Both the position numbers and the translations under genes were made by a program. The notes beneath the pieces are model-generated. The model searched no databases and had not been told where the DNA came from. It saw only the letters and a program-made list of their open reading frames with translations. From contig JACJZG010000036.1 of assembly GCA_020635715.1 (NCBI GenBank), positions 1 to 11,969 on the forward strand: a stretch of DNA of 11,969 nucleotides, written 5' to 3'. This DNA is from Flavobacteriales bacterium (GTDB lineage: Bacteria; Bacteroidota; Bacteroidia; Flavobacteriales_F; PHOS-HE28). Below, piece after piece: positions 1-8,228 of this stretch (positions are counted from its first letter, which is position 1; every line of letters starts with the position of its first letter).

Positions 1-1
1 G

Positions 2-3000
2 TACCCGAGCGTGGATCCGCCGGTGATCACGGTGACGACCAACTACGTGGGGGCCAACGCGGACATCATCGAGAAGCAGATCACGGAGATCCTGGAGGAG
101 AGCATCAACGGGATCGCGGGCATCACCAGCCTCACGAGCGTGAGCAGCGACGGCCGTAGCACGGTGACGGTGGAGTTCGATCTGGACATGGACCTGGAGG
201 CCGCCGCCAACGACGTGCGCGACCGGGTGAGCCAGGCAGTGCGCAACCTGCCCACCGATGCGGACCCGCCGGTGGTGGTGAAGAGCAACGCCGACAGCAG
301 CCCGATCCTGAGCATGACCATGCAGAGCGACCAACGCTCGATGCTGGAGCTGAGCGAGATCGCGAACAACAACTTCAAGGAGCGGCTGCAGACGATCCCT
401 GGTGTGAGCGAGATCCGCATCTGGGGCGAGAAGAAGTACAGCATGAAATTGCAGCTCGACCCGGTGAAGATGGCGGGCTACCGCATCACCCCGAGCGATG
501 TGCGCACCGCGCTGGATCGCGAGAACGTTGAGTTGCCGAGCGGAAGGATCGAAGGCTATCGCACGGAACTCACCATCCGCACGATGGGCCGCTTGGAAAC
601 GCCCGAGCAGTTCAACGACCTGATCCTTCGCGACGAGGGCGGCGTGGTGGTGCGCCTGCGCGATGTAGGCCGCGCCGAGTTGCAACCGGAGAACGAGCGC
701 AGTCTTTTGCGCGGGAACGGTGCCGTGCCGCAGGTCGGCATCGCCGTGACGCCTCAACCTGGTAGCAACTACATCGCCATCGCCGACGAGTTCTACAAGC
801 GCTTCGACCAGATCAAGAAGGACCTGCCCGATGACCTGCGCTTTACCCTCGCGATGGACACGACCGTTGGCATTCGCAAGGCAATCAGTGAAGTGGAAGA
901 GACCATCGCGATCTCCTTCGCCTTGGTGGTGCTCATCATCTTCATCTTCCTCCGCGACTGGCGCACCACATTGATCCCGGTACTCGCCATCCCGATCTCG
1001 CTCATCGGCGCCTTCTTCATCATGTACATCGCGGGCTTCAGCATCAACATCCTTACGCTGCTGGCCGTGCTGCTGGCCACGGGGATCGTGGTGGACGACG
1101 CCATTGTCGTGCTGGAGAACATCTACAGCAAGATCGAGCGCGGCATGGACCCGATCCAGGCCGGGCACGAAGGCAGCAAGGAGATCACCTTCGCCATCAT
1201 CAGCATCACCATCACGCTGATGGCGGTCTTCCTGCCGGTGATCTTCCTCAGCGGTTTGACCGGTCGCCTTTTCCGCGAGTTCGGGATCGTGGTGGCCGGT
1301 GCGGTCTTCATCAGTGCTGTCGTCAGTCTAACACTGACGCCCATGCTCAGCGCACACTGGCTGAAGCACAAGCCGCGTCAGAGCCGCTTCTTCGAGGTCA
1401 CCGAACGCTGGTTCAACAACATGACCGCGGGCTACAACCGCTCGCTCCAGAAGTTCATGAAAGTGCGGTGGCTGAGTTGGGTGTTCATGCTCGTCAGCGT
1501 GGCCGTTATGGTGCTCACGTACATGAACATCCAGGAAGAACTCGCACCGAATGAGGACAAGAGCCGCTTCATGGTGCAGAGCACCGCGCCCGAAGGCACC
1601 AGCTTCGAGGTGATGAACGATTACCTCACGGATGTGATCAACCTGGTGGACACCTTGCCCGAACGCCAGGCCTTGATCAGCGTGACCGCTCCGGGATTCG
1701 GTACGGCAAGCAGCACCAACAACGGCTTCGTGCGCGTGACGCTTGTTGAGCCAGAACAGCGCACCCGCACGCAGGACGAGATCGCGAAGGAGATCATGGC
1801 CATACTCCCGAAGTTCAACATGGCCCGCAGCTTCGTGATCCAGGAGCCCACGATCGGTGGTTCGCGCTTCACGCGGCTGCCGGTGGAATTCGTGATCCAG
1901 GCGCCCACCTTCGAAAAGCTGCGCGAAGTGATCCCCCAGTTCATGGAGAAAGTCGCCGCCGACAAGACCTTCCGCGTGAGCGACCTCAACCTGAAGTTCA
2001 ACAAGCCCGAGTTGAACGTGGAGATCGACCGCGACCGGGCACGGGCCCTGGGCGTGAGCATGCGCGACATCGCCGAGACCTTGCAACTCTACTTCAGCGG
2101 CCAGCGCTACGGCTACTTCATCTTCAAGGGCAAACAATACCAGGTGATCGGACAGGCCACGCGCGCCGACCGCGATGCACCGGTGGACCTCAGCACAGCA
2201 TTCGTCCGGAACGCCGGCGGCGAACTGATCCAGTTGGACAACCTCGTGCGCATGAGCGACCGCAGCACGCCGCCACAACTCTTCCGCTACAACCGCTACG
2301 TGAGTGCCACCGTAAGCGCCGACCCCGCCGAGGGTTTCACGATAGCCGATGGCATCGCCGCCATGGACCGCATCGCCGATGAAGTGCTGGACGACAGCTT
2401 CAGCACTACGCTCGGCGGAGTCAGCAAGGAATTCGCGGAGAGCGGCAGCACGTTGTTACTGGCGTTCGGCCTTGCGCTCGTGCTTGTCTTTCTGATCCTG
2501 GCTGCGCAGTTCGAAAGCTGGATCGACCCCTTCATCGTGATCCTAACCGTACCGCTGGCCTTGGCCGGCGCATTGCTCTCGCTGTGGCTCGGTGATCATA
2601 CCCTTAACATCTTTAGCAAGATCGGCATCATCGTGCTGATCGGGCTGGTCACCAAGAACGGGATCCTCATCGTGGAGTTCGCCAATCAGCGGAAGGAGCA
2701 TGGATTGAAGAAGCTGGATGCCGTGGTGGATGCCGCCACCCAACGCCTGCGCCCGATCCTGATGACCACCCTCGCCATGGCCCTCGGCGCATTGCCCATA
2801 GCACTAGGGATCGGAGCCGCAGCGAAGAGCCGGATCCCCATGGGCATCGTGATCATCGGAGGGTTGCTGTTCTCGCTGGTGTTGACGCTGTATATGGTGC
2901 CGGGGCTGTACTCCTATCTCTCGCGTGAGAGGAACGGGCCAACACTGCTACATTCTATCATCCTCAGGCTTTGTTCCATCATGGGAGCTAGCCCTCCTCA

Positions 3001-3094
3001 CTGGGTGGTGGCAGGGGTAGAAAGGCGTCGACAACGAAGTAGGGTAAAAATACCACCAACCGCAGGCGGGCACGAAACACCCGAGCACGAATGA
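2..3094 (+). CDS. RND multidrug efflux pump, inner-membrane permease (HAE1/AcrB family), N-terminus cut by window edge
   Basis: This is the proton-driven pump of a tripartite RND efflux system, which moves drugs or other amphiphilic compounds from the periplasm or inner membrane into an outer-membrane channel. The reading frame is open from the first bases. The first residues (YPSVDPPVITV) align with AcrB near Tyr35, so about 35 residues, including TM1, lie outside the window; the GTG at 11 is an internal Val, not a start. A TM4-type segment carries the proton-relay pair in GIVVDDAIVVLEN (Asp codons 1094-1099). The TM10 lysine is in GLVTKNGILIVEF (Lys codon 2654-2656). This motif set is typical of HAE1 drug pumps rather than CusA-type metal pumps. 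The two large periplasmic loops and two membrane halves are intact. The last 52 codons (from about 2936) run past the usual family C-terminus and look unlike the rest. The stop overlaps the start of the TolC-like gene (ATGA). Family assignment is firm; the substrate is unknown. Confidence 0.96.
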   Translation, partial: YPSVDPPVITVTTNYVGANADIIEKQITEILEESINGIAGITSLTSVSSDGRSTVTVEFDLDMDLEAAANDVRDRVSQAVRNLPTDADPPVVVKSNADSSPILSMTMQSDQRSMLELSEIANNNFKERLQTIPGVSEIRIWGEKKYSMKLQLDPVKMAGYRITPSDVRTALDRENVELPSGRIEGYRTELTIRTMGRLETPEQFNDLILRDEGGVVVRLRDVGRAELQPENERSLLRGNGAVPQVGIAVTPQPGSNYIAIADEFYKRFDQIKKDLPDDLRFTLAMDTTVGIRKAISEVEETIAISFALVVLIIFIFLRDWRTTLIPVLAIPISLIGAFFIMYIAGFSINILTLLAVLLATGIVVDDAIVVLENIYSKIERGMDPIQAGHEGSKEITFAIISITITLMAVFLPVIFLSGLTGRLFREFGIVVAGAVFISAVVSLTLTPMLSAHWLKHKPRQSRFFEVTERWFNNMTAGYNRSLQKFMKVRWLSWVFMLVSVAVMVLTYMNIQEELAPNEDKSRFMVQSTAPEGTSFEVMNDYLTDVINLVDTLPERQALISVTAPGFGTASSTNNGFVRVTLVEPEQRTRTQDEIAKEIMAILPKFNMARSFVIQEPTIGGSRFTRLPVEFVIQAPTFEKLREVIPQFMEKVAADKTFRVSDLNLKFNKPELNVEIDRDRARALGVSMRDIAETLQLYFSGQRYGYFIFKGKQYQVIGQATRADRDAPVDLSTAFVRNAGGELIQLDNLVRMSDRSTPPQLFRYNRYVSATVSADPAEGFTIADGIAAMDRIADEVLDDSFSTTLGGVSKEFAESGSTLLLAFGLALVLVFLILAAQFESWIDPFIVILTVPLALAGALLSLWLGDHTLNIFSKIGIIVLIGLVTKNGILIVEFANQRKEHGLKKLDAVVDAATQRLRPILMTTLAMALGALPIALGIGAAAKSRIPMGIVIIGGLLFSLVLTLYMVPGLYSYLSRERNGPTLLHSIILRLCSIMGASPPHWVVAGVERRRQRSRVKIPPTAGGHETPEHE
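2936..3091 (+). other. Atypical 52-codon C-terminal tail of the RND pump, possibly former intergenic sequence
   Basis: AcrB-type pumps normally end soon after the last membrane helix, here around the LYSYLSRERN residues. The frame continues for 52 more codons into an Arg- and Pro-rich tail with no membrane segment. Five of its six Arg codons are AGG or CGA, whereas the body of the gene mostly uses CGC, CGT or CGG. The stretch contains a short dyad (GGTGGT at 3004-3009 and ACCACC at 3052-3057) and the palindrome GTCGAC (3027-3032). This fits an intergenic sequence, perhaps a dispersed repeat, that became readable when the original stop was lost. A genuine lineage-specific tail is the alternative. 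Confidence 0.45.
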
Positions 3095-4383
3095 GAACGC
3101 TCCTTGCTTCATTCTTCCTCAGCGTGGCAGCAATGGTACATGCCCAATTGCTCACCGCCGACCAAGCCGTAGCCATCGCGCTGGAACACAACCACGGGAT
3201 CCGGCTGGCGAAACTGGATGCGCGCACCAGCGAACTGCTGAACAACGCGGGGAACGCAGGCATGCTGCCCACGCTGGATGCGAACGGCATGTACTCGATC
3301 GACAACAGCAGCACCAAGCAGACTTTCTTCAGTGGCGAAGTGCGCGAAGCCGACAATGCGGATACCCGCGTGCTGGATGGTGCACTCGCACTGAACTGGA
3401 CCGTGTTCGATGGCCTCACGATGTTCGCAGCGAAGGAGCGACTGGAAGCGCTGGAGCTGATCGGCAAGACGGAGTTGCGCCAGCAAATGGAAAGCACGGT
3501 GTACGATGTACTGACAAGCTACTACCTCGCCGTGCAACTCAACAAGGCCGTGGCCGTGCACCGTGAAGGTCTGATCACGAGCAACGAACGCCTCTCCATT
3601 ACCGAGACCGGTGAACGGATCGGAGCATACAGTGGCCTGGCCCTGGTGCAGGCACGACTGGACCTCAGCGCTGACAGCGCCGCCTTGCTCGAGCTGATCG
3701 AACAGCGCACCATCGCGCACACACGGCTGAACATGCTATTAGGCCGTGCGGCGGATGTACCCGTGGACGTGTCAGATGATATCCCGGCGGTGGTCCCCCT
3801 CGACCTGCATACCATCCGGACCAATGCGCGCAATAGCAACGGTGCACTTCAGGCAGCCCGCCAACAACAGCTTCTCGCCGATGCCTCGGTAAGGGAACTG
3901 CGCGGGGCACTGTTCCCCCGGATCGATCTATACGGCAACTATGGTTATACCCGCAGCACCAGTGCGGTGGGCTTCCTACAGAGCAATAGGGCGGTGGGGC
4001 CGGACTATGGCGTGCGCGTGAGCGTACCCTTGTTCCGTGGGCTGCAGGCGAACCGCGCAGTGGAAGTGGCCAGGATAACGCGGGAACAGGCGGCCATCAG
4101 CCTTGAACAAGTTGAGCTCCGATTGGAGCAGCAGGTGCTTGACGCCTGGACCACCTACGGGACCGCAATTCAACGGGCGGCTCTGGAACAGAACGATCTT
4201 GACGGGATACGCACCCAGGTGGCGGTAGCATTGGAAAGTTACCGCATCGGCTCGCTCACAGCCCTGGAGCTGCGCCAAGTGCAGCAGGGTCTTATCGACG
4301 CCGAGAACAGGTTGTTGCTGGCTCAGTACGAGGCCAAGGCGGCGGAGCTCCAGCTCAAATGTCTGGCGGGAGATCTCCTCTGA
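3091..4383 (+). CDS. TolC-family outer-membrane efflux channel protein
   Basis: This 430-residue protein is the outer-membrane duct of an RND efflux system; it forms a trimeric barrel and periplasmic alpha-tunnel. A Sec signal peptide is visible (MRTLLASFFLSVAAMVHA, likely cut before Gln19). The mature protein opens with the family-typical LTADQAVAIALEHNHGIRLAKL. Two long helical repeats follow, with outer-membrane strands in the segments around LDANGMYSID and RIDLYGNYGYTRS. The second half has the usual SVPLFRGLQANRAVEVA motif, and the gene ends in a helix rich in Glu, Gln and Leu. The length is normal for the family. The ATG overlaps the pump stop by four bases with no Shine-Dalgarno sequence, so translation is probably coupled to that of the pump. 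The adjacent RND pump is its expected partner. No adaptor gene lies between them, so the adaptor is probably upstream. Confidence 0.95.
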   Translation: MRTLLASFFLSVAAMVHAQLLTADQAVAIALEHNHGIRLAKLDARTSELLNNAGNAGMLPTLDANGMYSIDNSSTKQTFFSGEVREADNADTRVLDGALALNWTVFDGLTMFAAKERLEALELIGKTELRQQMESTVYDVLTSYYLAVQLNKAVAVHREGLITSNERLSITETGERIGAYSGLALVQARLDLSADSAALLELIEQRTIAHTRLNMLLGRAADVPVDVSDDIPAVVPLDLHTIRTNARNSNGALQAARQQQLLADASVRELRGALFPRIDLYGNYGYTRSTSAVGFLQSNRAVGPDYGVRVSVPLFRGLQANRAVEVARITREQAAISLEQVELRLEQQVLDAWTTYGTAIQRAALEQNDLDGIRTQVAVALESYRIGSLTALELRQVQQGLIDAENRLLLAQYEAKAAELQLKCLAGDLL

Positions 4384-4487
4384 GCGCTTCCCAACGCTGA
4401 AAGAGGAAGAAGAGTGCAGCGCAGGCGGCCAATTCGTTAGAGTACCACCAAACCCCAGCGGTCGCCACCCACGCCGCACCACATTCT
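4384..4487. other. Convergent intergenic region with a long-loop inverted repeat
   Basis: This 104-base stretch lies between the TolC-like gene and the converging SRPBCC gene. It contains one 9-base inverted repeat, CAGGCGGCC (4422-4430) and GGCCGCCTG (4491-4499), whose right arm covers the end of the SRPBCC coding sequence. The loop is about 60 bases and no T-run follows, so it is a poor intrinsic terminator. An imperfect pair, GTGCAGCG (4414-4421) and CGCCGCAC (4472-4479), could extend such a fold. I see no gene here. Confidence 0.35.
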
Positions 4488-4970
4488 TCAGGCCGCCTGT
4501 GCGCGGCTCAATTCCTCTGCCACACGTTTCACACCAACGAGCCGTTCGACCCATTGTCGTCCGGCCTCGCGGGCGCGGCGTGCAGCATGCGGCAAGCCCA
4601 GGAAATCACCCTGCCAGAGCTCCAGACGCGTACGTCCGGGTGCTTCGGCGATCAGGTGCAGGTCAACGGTCGTCCGGCTCGCCGGTTCATCGGGGAGCCC
4701 GCTACGCACATCGTAGTGGGAATACCTCAGCCTTTCGCCGGGGAAAAGTGTCAGGACGGTGCCCTCTGCGGCGACCGCTCCTCCACTGCCTTCCTCATCC
4801 CGCATCATCCACTGGAACCGCTTCCCCCGCTGCAGTTCGCCTTTAAGCGACCACGCCAGCGAGAGATGGGTCAGTTTGGGATCGCTCAACGCCGCCCACA
4901 CGAATTCCACCGGAGCGTCGACGATCAGTGTGCGGTGCACATTGGTCTCGTCCTTCGTGTTCTTCATCAT
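4488..4970 (-). CDS. SRPBCC-domain (AHSA1-type) protein
   Basis: This is a small soluble protein of the START/Bet v 1-like SRPBCC fold, with an internal cavity that in relatives binds hydrophobic ligands; the AHSA1 branch is named after the Hsp90 co-chaperone Aha1. The frame is open upstream to 5030, but I place the start at the double Met (4970 or 4967), because the family pattern begins just after it: a first strand (VHRTLIVDAP), then VEFVWAALSDPKLTHL. Later come an EGTVLTLFPGERLRYS strand pair, a TTVDLHLI strand with an acidic turn, and the long C-terminal helix (WVERLVGVKRVAEELS). The length of about 160 residues is normal. No Shine-Dalgarno sequence is seen. It is divergent from the DinB-type gene, and some relatives are paired with small regulators, but none is present here. 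The ligand and process are unknown. Confidence 0.85.
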   Translation of the reverse strand: MMKNTKDETNVHRTLIVDAPVEFVWAALSDPKLTHLSLAWSLKGELQRGKRFQWMMRDEEGSGGAVAAEGTVLTLFPGERLRYSHYDVRSGLPDEPASRTTVDLHLIAEAPGRTRLELWQGDFLGLPHAARRAREAGRQWVERLVGVKRVAEELSRAQAA

Positions 4971-5222
4971 GATCTTGTTGCGACATGATCCATGCCGTAT
5001 TCTCAGAACGCCCGGAACCTGACAAGTCACACCTTCCGATCGTTAAGGATCGTGAAGGCATGCGACCGGCTGGCAGACCGCTGTCACTCAGCTGACAGCG
5101 CGGTCCCTGGCAGATGTCGATCCCAGGACACCGGCGGCCTTGAGACACCAAGAATGGTCGTGGTACTGGTCCGGACCGCCGGCGCGGTGGATGCGTGATC
5201 ATGCTGCCTAGCTTGCGCTCCC
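4971..5222. promoter_or_regulatory. Divergent intergenic region between the SRPBCC and DinB-type genes
   Basis: This 252-base non-coding stretch must hold the promoters of both divergent genes. I could not find a convincing Bacteroidota promoter (TAnnTTTG at -7 with TTTG at -33) or a sigma-70 pair on either strand. It does hold several dyads: a strong hairpin at 5079-5100, CGATC/GATCG at 5037-5052, CCTGG/CCAGG at 5106-5127, and CCGGCGG/CCGCCGG at 5131-5182. Their role is not evident from the sequence. Confidence 0.4.
5079..5100. repeat. Hairpin / dyad symmetry in the divergent intergenic region
   Basis: The arms CGCTGTCA (5079-5086) and TGACAGCG (5093-5100) match perfectly across a 6-base loop. 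An outer GAC/GTC can pair if a CG bulge is allowed. With no T-run and a place between two divergent genes, an operator for a dimeric regulator is as likely as an RNA hairpin. Which gene it might control is not shown. Confidence 0.4.
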
Positions 5223-5786
5223 ATGGATATGCCAGCAGTCTATCTGAAGAGCGCGCGCGAGCAGTTCAGGCTTTACCAGCGGCTTGGCGAGAGGACCTTC
5301 GATCAGGTGAGCGACGAGGGGCTCTTCCGCCGGTCGGATCCGGAGGCCAATTCGATCGCGATCCTGGTGAACCACCTGCACGGGAACATGCGCTCCCGGT
5401 GGACCGACTTCCTCACCAGCGATGGCGAGAAGGAATGGCGCGAGCGCGACCGGGAGTTCGAGGATGTCATCACATCACGGGAGGAGATGCTGGCGCGCTG
5501 GCATGACGGCTGGCAGTGCCTCTTCACGGCGTTGGACTCGGTGCACGCGGGGAACTTCGACACGACCGTGACCATCCGGAACCAGGCGCACACGATCATC
5601 GATGCGGTGAACCGGCAGTTGTGCCACTACGCGTACCACGTTGGTCAGATCGTGCTGCTGGGTCGTGCGGAACGTCGTGGCGAGTGGAAAAGCCTGTCGA
5701 TCCCACGGGGTGGTTCCACCGCCTTCAACACCGAGAAGTTCGGTCGTGGCCTGCATGGCGGGCATTTCACGGACGATCTGAAGTAG
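5223..5786 (+). CDS. DinB-superfamily protein, DUF1572 (YkkA-like)
   Basis: This 187-residue protein has the four-helix DinB/YfiT-like fold, a family of putative metal-dependent enzymes, some of which transfer low-molecular-weight thiols. The DUF1572 pattern is clear: an N-terminal helix (VYLKSAREQFRLYQRLGER), the NSIAILVNHLHGNMRSRW motif with His51 and His53, a central acidic and aromatic helix, and HYAYHVGQIV with His135 and His139. The His residues fit the metal-binding triad of the superfamily. The C-terminal SLSIPRGGSTAFN segment is also typical of this subfamily. The length is normal. The start could be Met1 or Met3; neither has a clear ribosome site. It converges on the ABC permease gene with only 24 bases between the stops. 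Substrate and physiological role are unknown; the name DinB does not by itself imply DNA damage control. Confidence 0.88.
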   Translation: MDMPAVYLKSAREQFRLYQRLGERTFDQVSDEGLFRRSDPEANSIAILVNHLHGNMRSRWTDFLTSDGEKEWRERDREFEDVITSREEMLARWHDGWQCLFTALDSVHAGNFDTTVTIRNQAHTIIDAVNRQLCHYAYHVGQIVLLGRAERRGEWKSLSIPRGGSTAFNTEKFGRGLHGGHFTDDLK

Positions 5787-5810
5787 GAACATCCACCACG
5801 GACCCCGCGG

Positions 5811-8228
5811 TCATTCGTAGCGCAAGGCCTTCACCGGATCGGCCGCTGCGGCCTTGTACGCTTGAACGGTCACGGTCAGCACCGTCACCACCAACGTGAT
5901 GAGCAACGCGGCCGCGTACAGCAGCGGCGAGATATGGGTGTGGTAGGCGAAGGTCTCCAGCCAGCGACCGATGGCATAGAACGCGAGTGGGAAGGCCACC
6001 AAGATCGACAGCCCCATGAGGATCACGAACTCGCGGTTCATGCGCTGCACGATATCGAGCACCGGAGCGCCCATCACACGGCGGATGCCGATCTCGCGCG
6101 TGCGCTGTTTCGCCGTGAAATAGGCCAGTCCGTAGAGCCCCATGACAGTGAGCAGGATGGTGAGGATGGCGAACGCGGTGAAGACGCGATAGAGCTTGTC
6201 CTCGGCTGCGTAAAGCTGCGCGATGCTGTCGGTAAGGAAGGTCGCGTTCCATTCCGCGTTGGGGAACAGACGCTTCCATTCACCCTGGAGCACGGCCATC
6301 TGCTGTGAGACATCACCGGGTGCCAGGCGTAGCACGAGGTTCCTGGCGCCATAGCGGCGGTCGCTCTGGAAAAGCACGAGCGGTTCGATGGGAGTGTGCA
6401 AACTGGCGTAGTGGAAGTCCTTCAGCACGCCGATCACCGCCAGTTCAAGTTCCGCGCTATCACCCGGCGCGTAGATCTTCTCCGCCAGCGGGTCCTTCCA
6501 GCCGAAGGCCTTCACCGCGCTCTCGTTCACCATCACGGCGCTCCCGCGATCGCTGGGGATGGACGGATCGAAGTACCGGCCCGCGACGAGCTCCACGCCA
6601 AGCAGGGCGGGAAGGTCAGCGTCCGTGCTCATGGTCGGCATCGGCTTGTCAATGCGTCCTTCGGGAGTGTTCGCCTGCAGCACCCAGCGTCCACTGCTTT
6701 GGCCGGGCAGGTCCTGGGTGAACGCCGCACCGGTCACGAAGCTCTGGCGCATCAGCTCCTCCTTCAACGGGCGCAGGCGGTCCCAGGCCAGCGTATCGGG
6801 CCCTTGTGGCAGTGGCATGGCGATGTTCAGGAGGTTCTCCTTGCGGAACCCCAGGTCGGTGGTGCGTAACCAGTGGAGCTGCGCGAAGACGGCGAGCGTG
6901 CCCACCACCATGAAGAGCGCAATGGCGAACTGGGCGCCCATCAACACCTTTCTGACGCGCTGTTTCCCCGCGCCGCTGGCCACACCCTCCTTCAGCAGGA
7001 GGTGGGGTGCGAAGCGCGAAAGGAAGAAGGCCGGATAGCTGCCTGCGACCACGCCGATCATCAGCACGATGAACAATATCACCGCGAGGAAGCTTCCGCG
7101 CAGGAGATAGCCCATGCCGATCTCCTTGTCGGTGATGCCGTTGAAGGCGGGAAGCGCCAGCCACAGCAGGAGCAGGGCGACCAGGATGCCGATGACGGCG
7201 ATCAGCACACTACCACCGATGAACTGGGCCACGAGCTGGCCGCGCTGGGCACCGCTCACCTTGCGCAGGGCGACCTCCTTCGCCCGACGGGTGGCATCTG
7301 CGGTGCTCATGTTGATGTAGTTGATGCATGCGATGGCCAGGATGAGCACCGCCACGATGGCGAAGAGGGTGACGTACGCCCTGTTGCCTTTCTTCGGTGT
7401 GTCGTAGATCAGCTCGTTGTTGAAGTGCACCTCCTTCAATGGCTCCAGGTTGAAGCGGATGCTCCCTTGGAACTCCTCCCCGCCCCAGGCCGGAATGATG
7501 TACTTGGTGACGAAGGCATCCATCTTCGCCTGGAAGTCATCGGCGCTCACGCCGGGTGCGAGCACGAGGTAGTTCAAGCAGCTGTTGTTGCCCCAGGTCT
7601 GCGCGAGCTGTTCGCGTGCCTGTGGAGGCATGCCCAGCCGGCTCATGAAGACGCCCATGGGGATGTGCGTGTTCTCCGCCTTTCCGTCGATCACAGCGGC
7701 CACCTTCAGTGTACGACCGTTGCGTGTCACCAATTTGCCGATCGGATCCTCCGTACCGAACATCCGGAGGGCCATCTCCTGCATGATCACGATGTTGTCC
7801 GGCTCGTCCAGCGCATCGGGTCCACCATGCACGAAGGTGAAGTCGAAGTTGCGGAAGGTGCTCGTATCAGCGTTGTAGCCATCCTCCGCCTCAAAGCGCT
7901 GCCCATCGTATTCCAGGGTCGTCCGCCCGAGCTGGTATAACGAGATGCCTGCTTCGATATCGGGGTACTCGTTGAGCAAGGCCCCCATGATCGGATAGGG
8001 CGTGATGCCGAAGTCGTCGCTCACATCGCCGAAACGATAATGAGCCTGCACGCGGAAGATCCGGTCCGCCTTGCGGTGATGCGCATCATAGCTCAGTTCA
8101 TCCTGCACATAGATGTAGATGAGCAGACAGGCCACCACACCGATGGCGAGCCCGATGATATTGAGCAAAGCGAAAAGCTTGTCACGCTTCAGCGTGCGCC
8201 AGGCCATGAGAAGGTAGTTCTTCCACAT
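5811..8228 (-). CDS. ABC transporter permease, duplicated FtsX/MacB type
   Basis: This is an inner-membrane protein of the MacB/FtsX (type VII, mechanotransmission) ABC superfamily, of the large Bacteroidota type with two permease halves in one chain. I place the start at 8228 (MWKNYLLMAWRTLKRDK), which matches the usual family N-terminus; the frame runs back to 8309 but those 27 residues are unlike the family. The 805 residues show TM1 at about 20-41, a periplasmic core domain (42-283), three helices of the first FtsX domain (284-400) with RAKEVALRKVSGAQR, a second TM at 430-449, a second periplasmic domain (450-682), and a last FtsX domain (683-798) with RTREIGIRRVMGAP. It ends in the signature DPVKALRYE. 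No ATPase gene is next to it in the window, as is common for these permeases. The likely role is export or extraction of a substrate at the periplasmic face, but the substrate is unknown. Confidence 0.93.
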   Translation of the reverse strand: MWKNYLLMAWRTLKRDKLFALLNIIGLAIGVVACLLIYIYVQDELSYDAHHRKADRIFRVQAHYRFGDVSDDFGITPYPIMGALLNEYPDIEAGISLYQLGRTTLEYDGQRFEAEDGYNADTSTFRNFDFTFVHGGPDALDEPDNIVIMQEMALRMFGTEDPIGKLVTRNGRTLKVAAVIDGKAENTHIPMGVFMSRLGMPPQAREQLAQTWGNNSCLNYLVLAPGVSADDFQAKMDAFVTKYIIPAWGGEEFQGSIRFNLEPLKEVHFNNELIYDTPKKGNRAYVTLFAIVAVLILAIACINYINMSTADATRRAKEVALRKVSGAQRGQLVAQFIGGSVLIAVIGILVALLLLWLALPAFNGITDKEIGMGYLLRGSFLAVILFIVLMIGVVAGSYPAFFLSRFAPHLLLKEGVASGAGKQRVRKVLMGAQFAIALFMVVGTLAVFAQLHWLRTTDLGFRKENLLNIAMPLPQGPDTLAWDRLRPLKEELMRQSFVTGAAFTQDLPGQSSGRWVLQANTPEGRIDKPMPTMSTDADLPALLGVELVAGRYFDPSIPSDRGSAVMVNESAVKAFGWKDPLAEKIYAPGDSAELELAVIGVLKDFHYASLHTPIEPLVLFQSDRRYGARNLVLRLAPGDVSQQMAVLQGEWKRLFPNAEWNATFLTDSIAQLYAAEDKLYRVFTAFAILTILLTVMGLYGLAYFTAKQRTREIGIRRVMGAPVLDIVQRMNREFVILMGLSILVAFPLAFYAIGRWLETFAYHTHISPLLYAAALLITLVVTVLTVTVQAYKAAAADPVKALRYE

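Noticed and set aside
1080..1130. The possibility that the RND pump is a heavy-metal (CusA-type) exporter, given the copper genes in the same window.
   Set aside because: The TM4 motif has the Asp-Asp pair of drug pumps (VDDAIVVLEN) and TM10 has the Lys of AcrB. The copper genes are several kilobases away on the other strand.
1328..2278. Open frame of 316 codons on the minus strand inside the RND pump gene.
   Set aside because: It is an antisense shadow; the plus-strand frame has intact RND motifs over the same span and the shadow resembles no family I know.
4422..4499. 9-base inverted repeat CAGGCGGCC/GGCCGCCTG as a bidirectional terminator for the convergent genes.
   Set aside because: The loop is about 60 bases and there is no T-run; it could be chance in GC-rich DNA. 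It is noted under the intergenic feature but not called a terminator.
6873..7940. Open frame of 355 codons on the plus strand opposite the ABC permease.
   Set aside because: It is a GC-driven shadow of the permease, rich in His, Asp and Glu with no membrane or enzyme motif, while the minus-strand frame matches a known family throughout.
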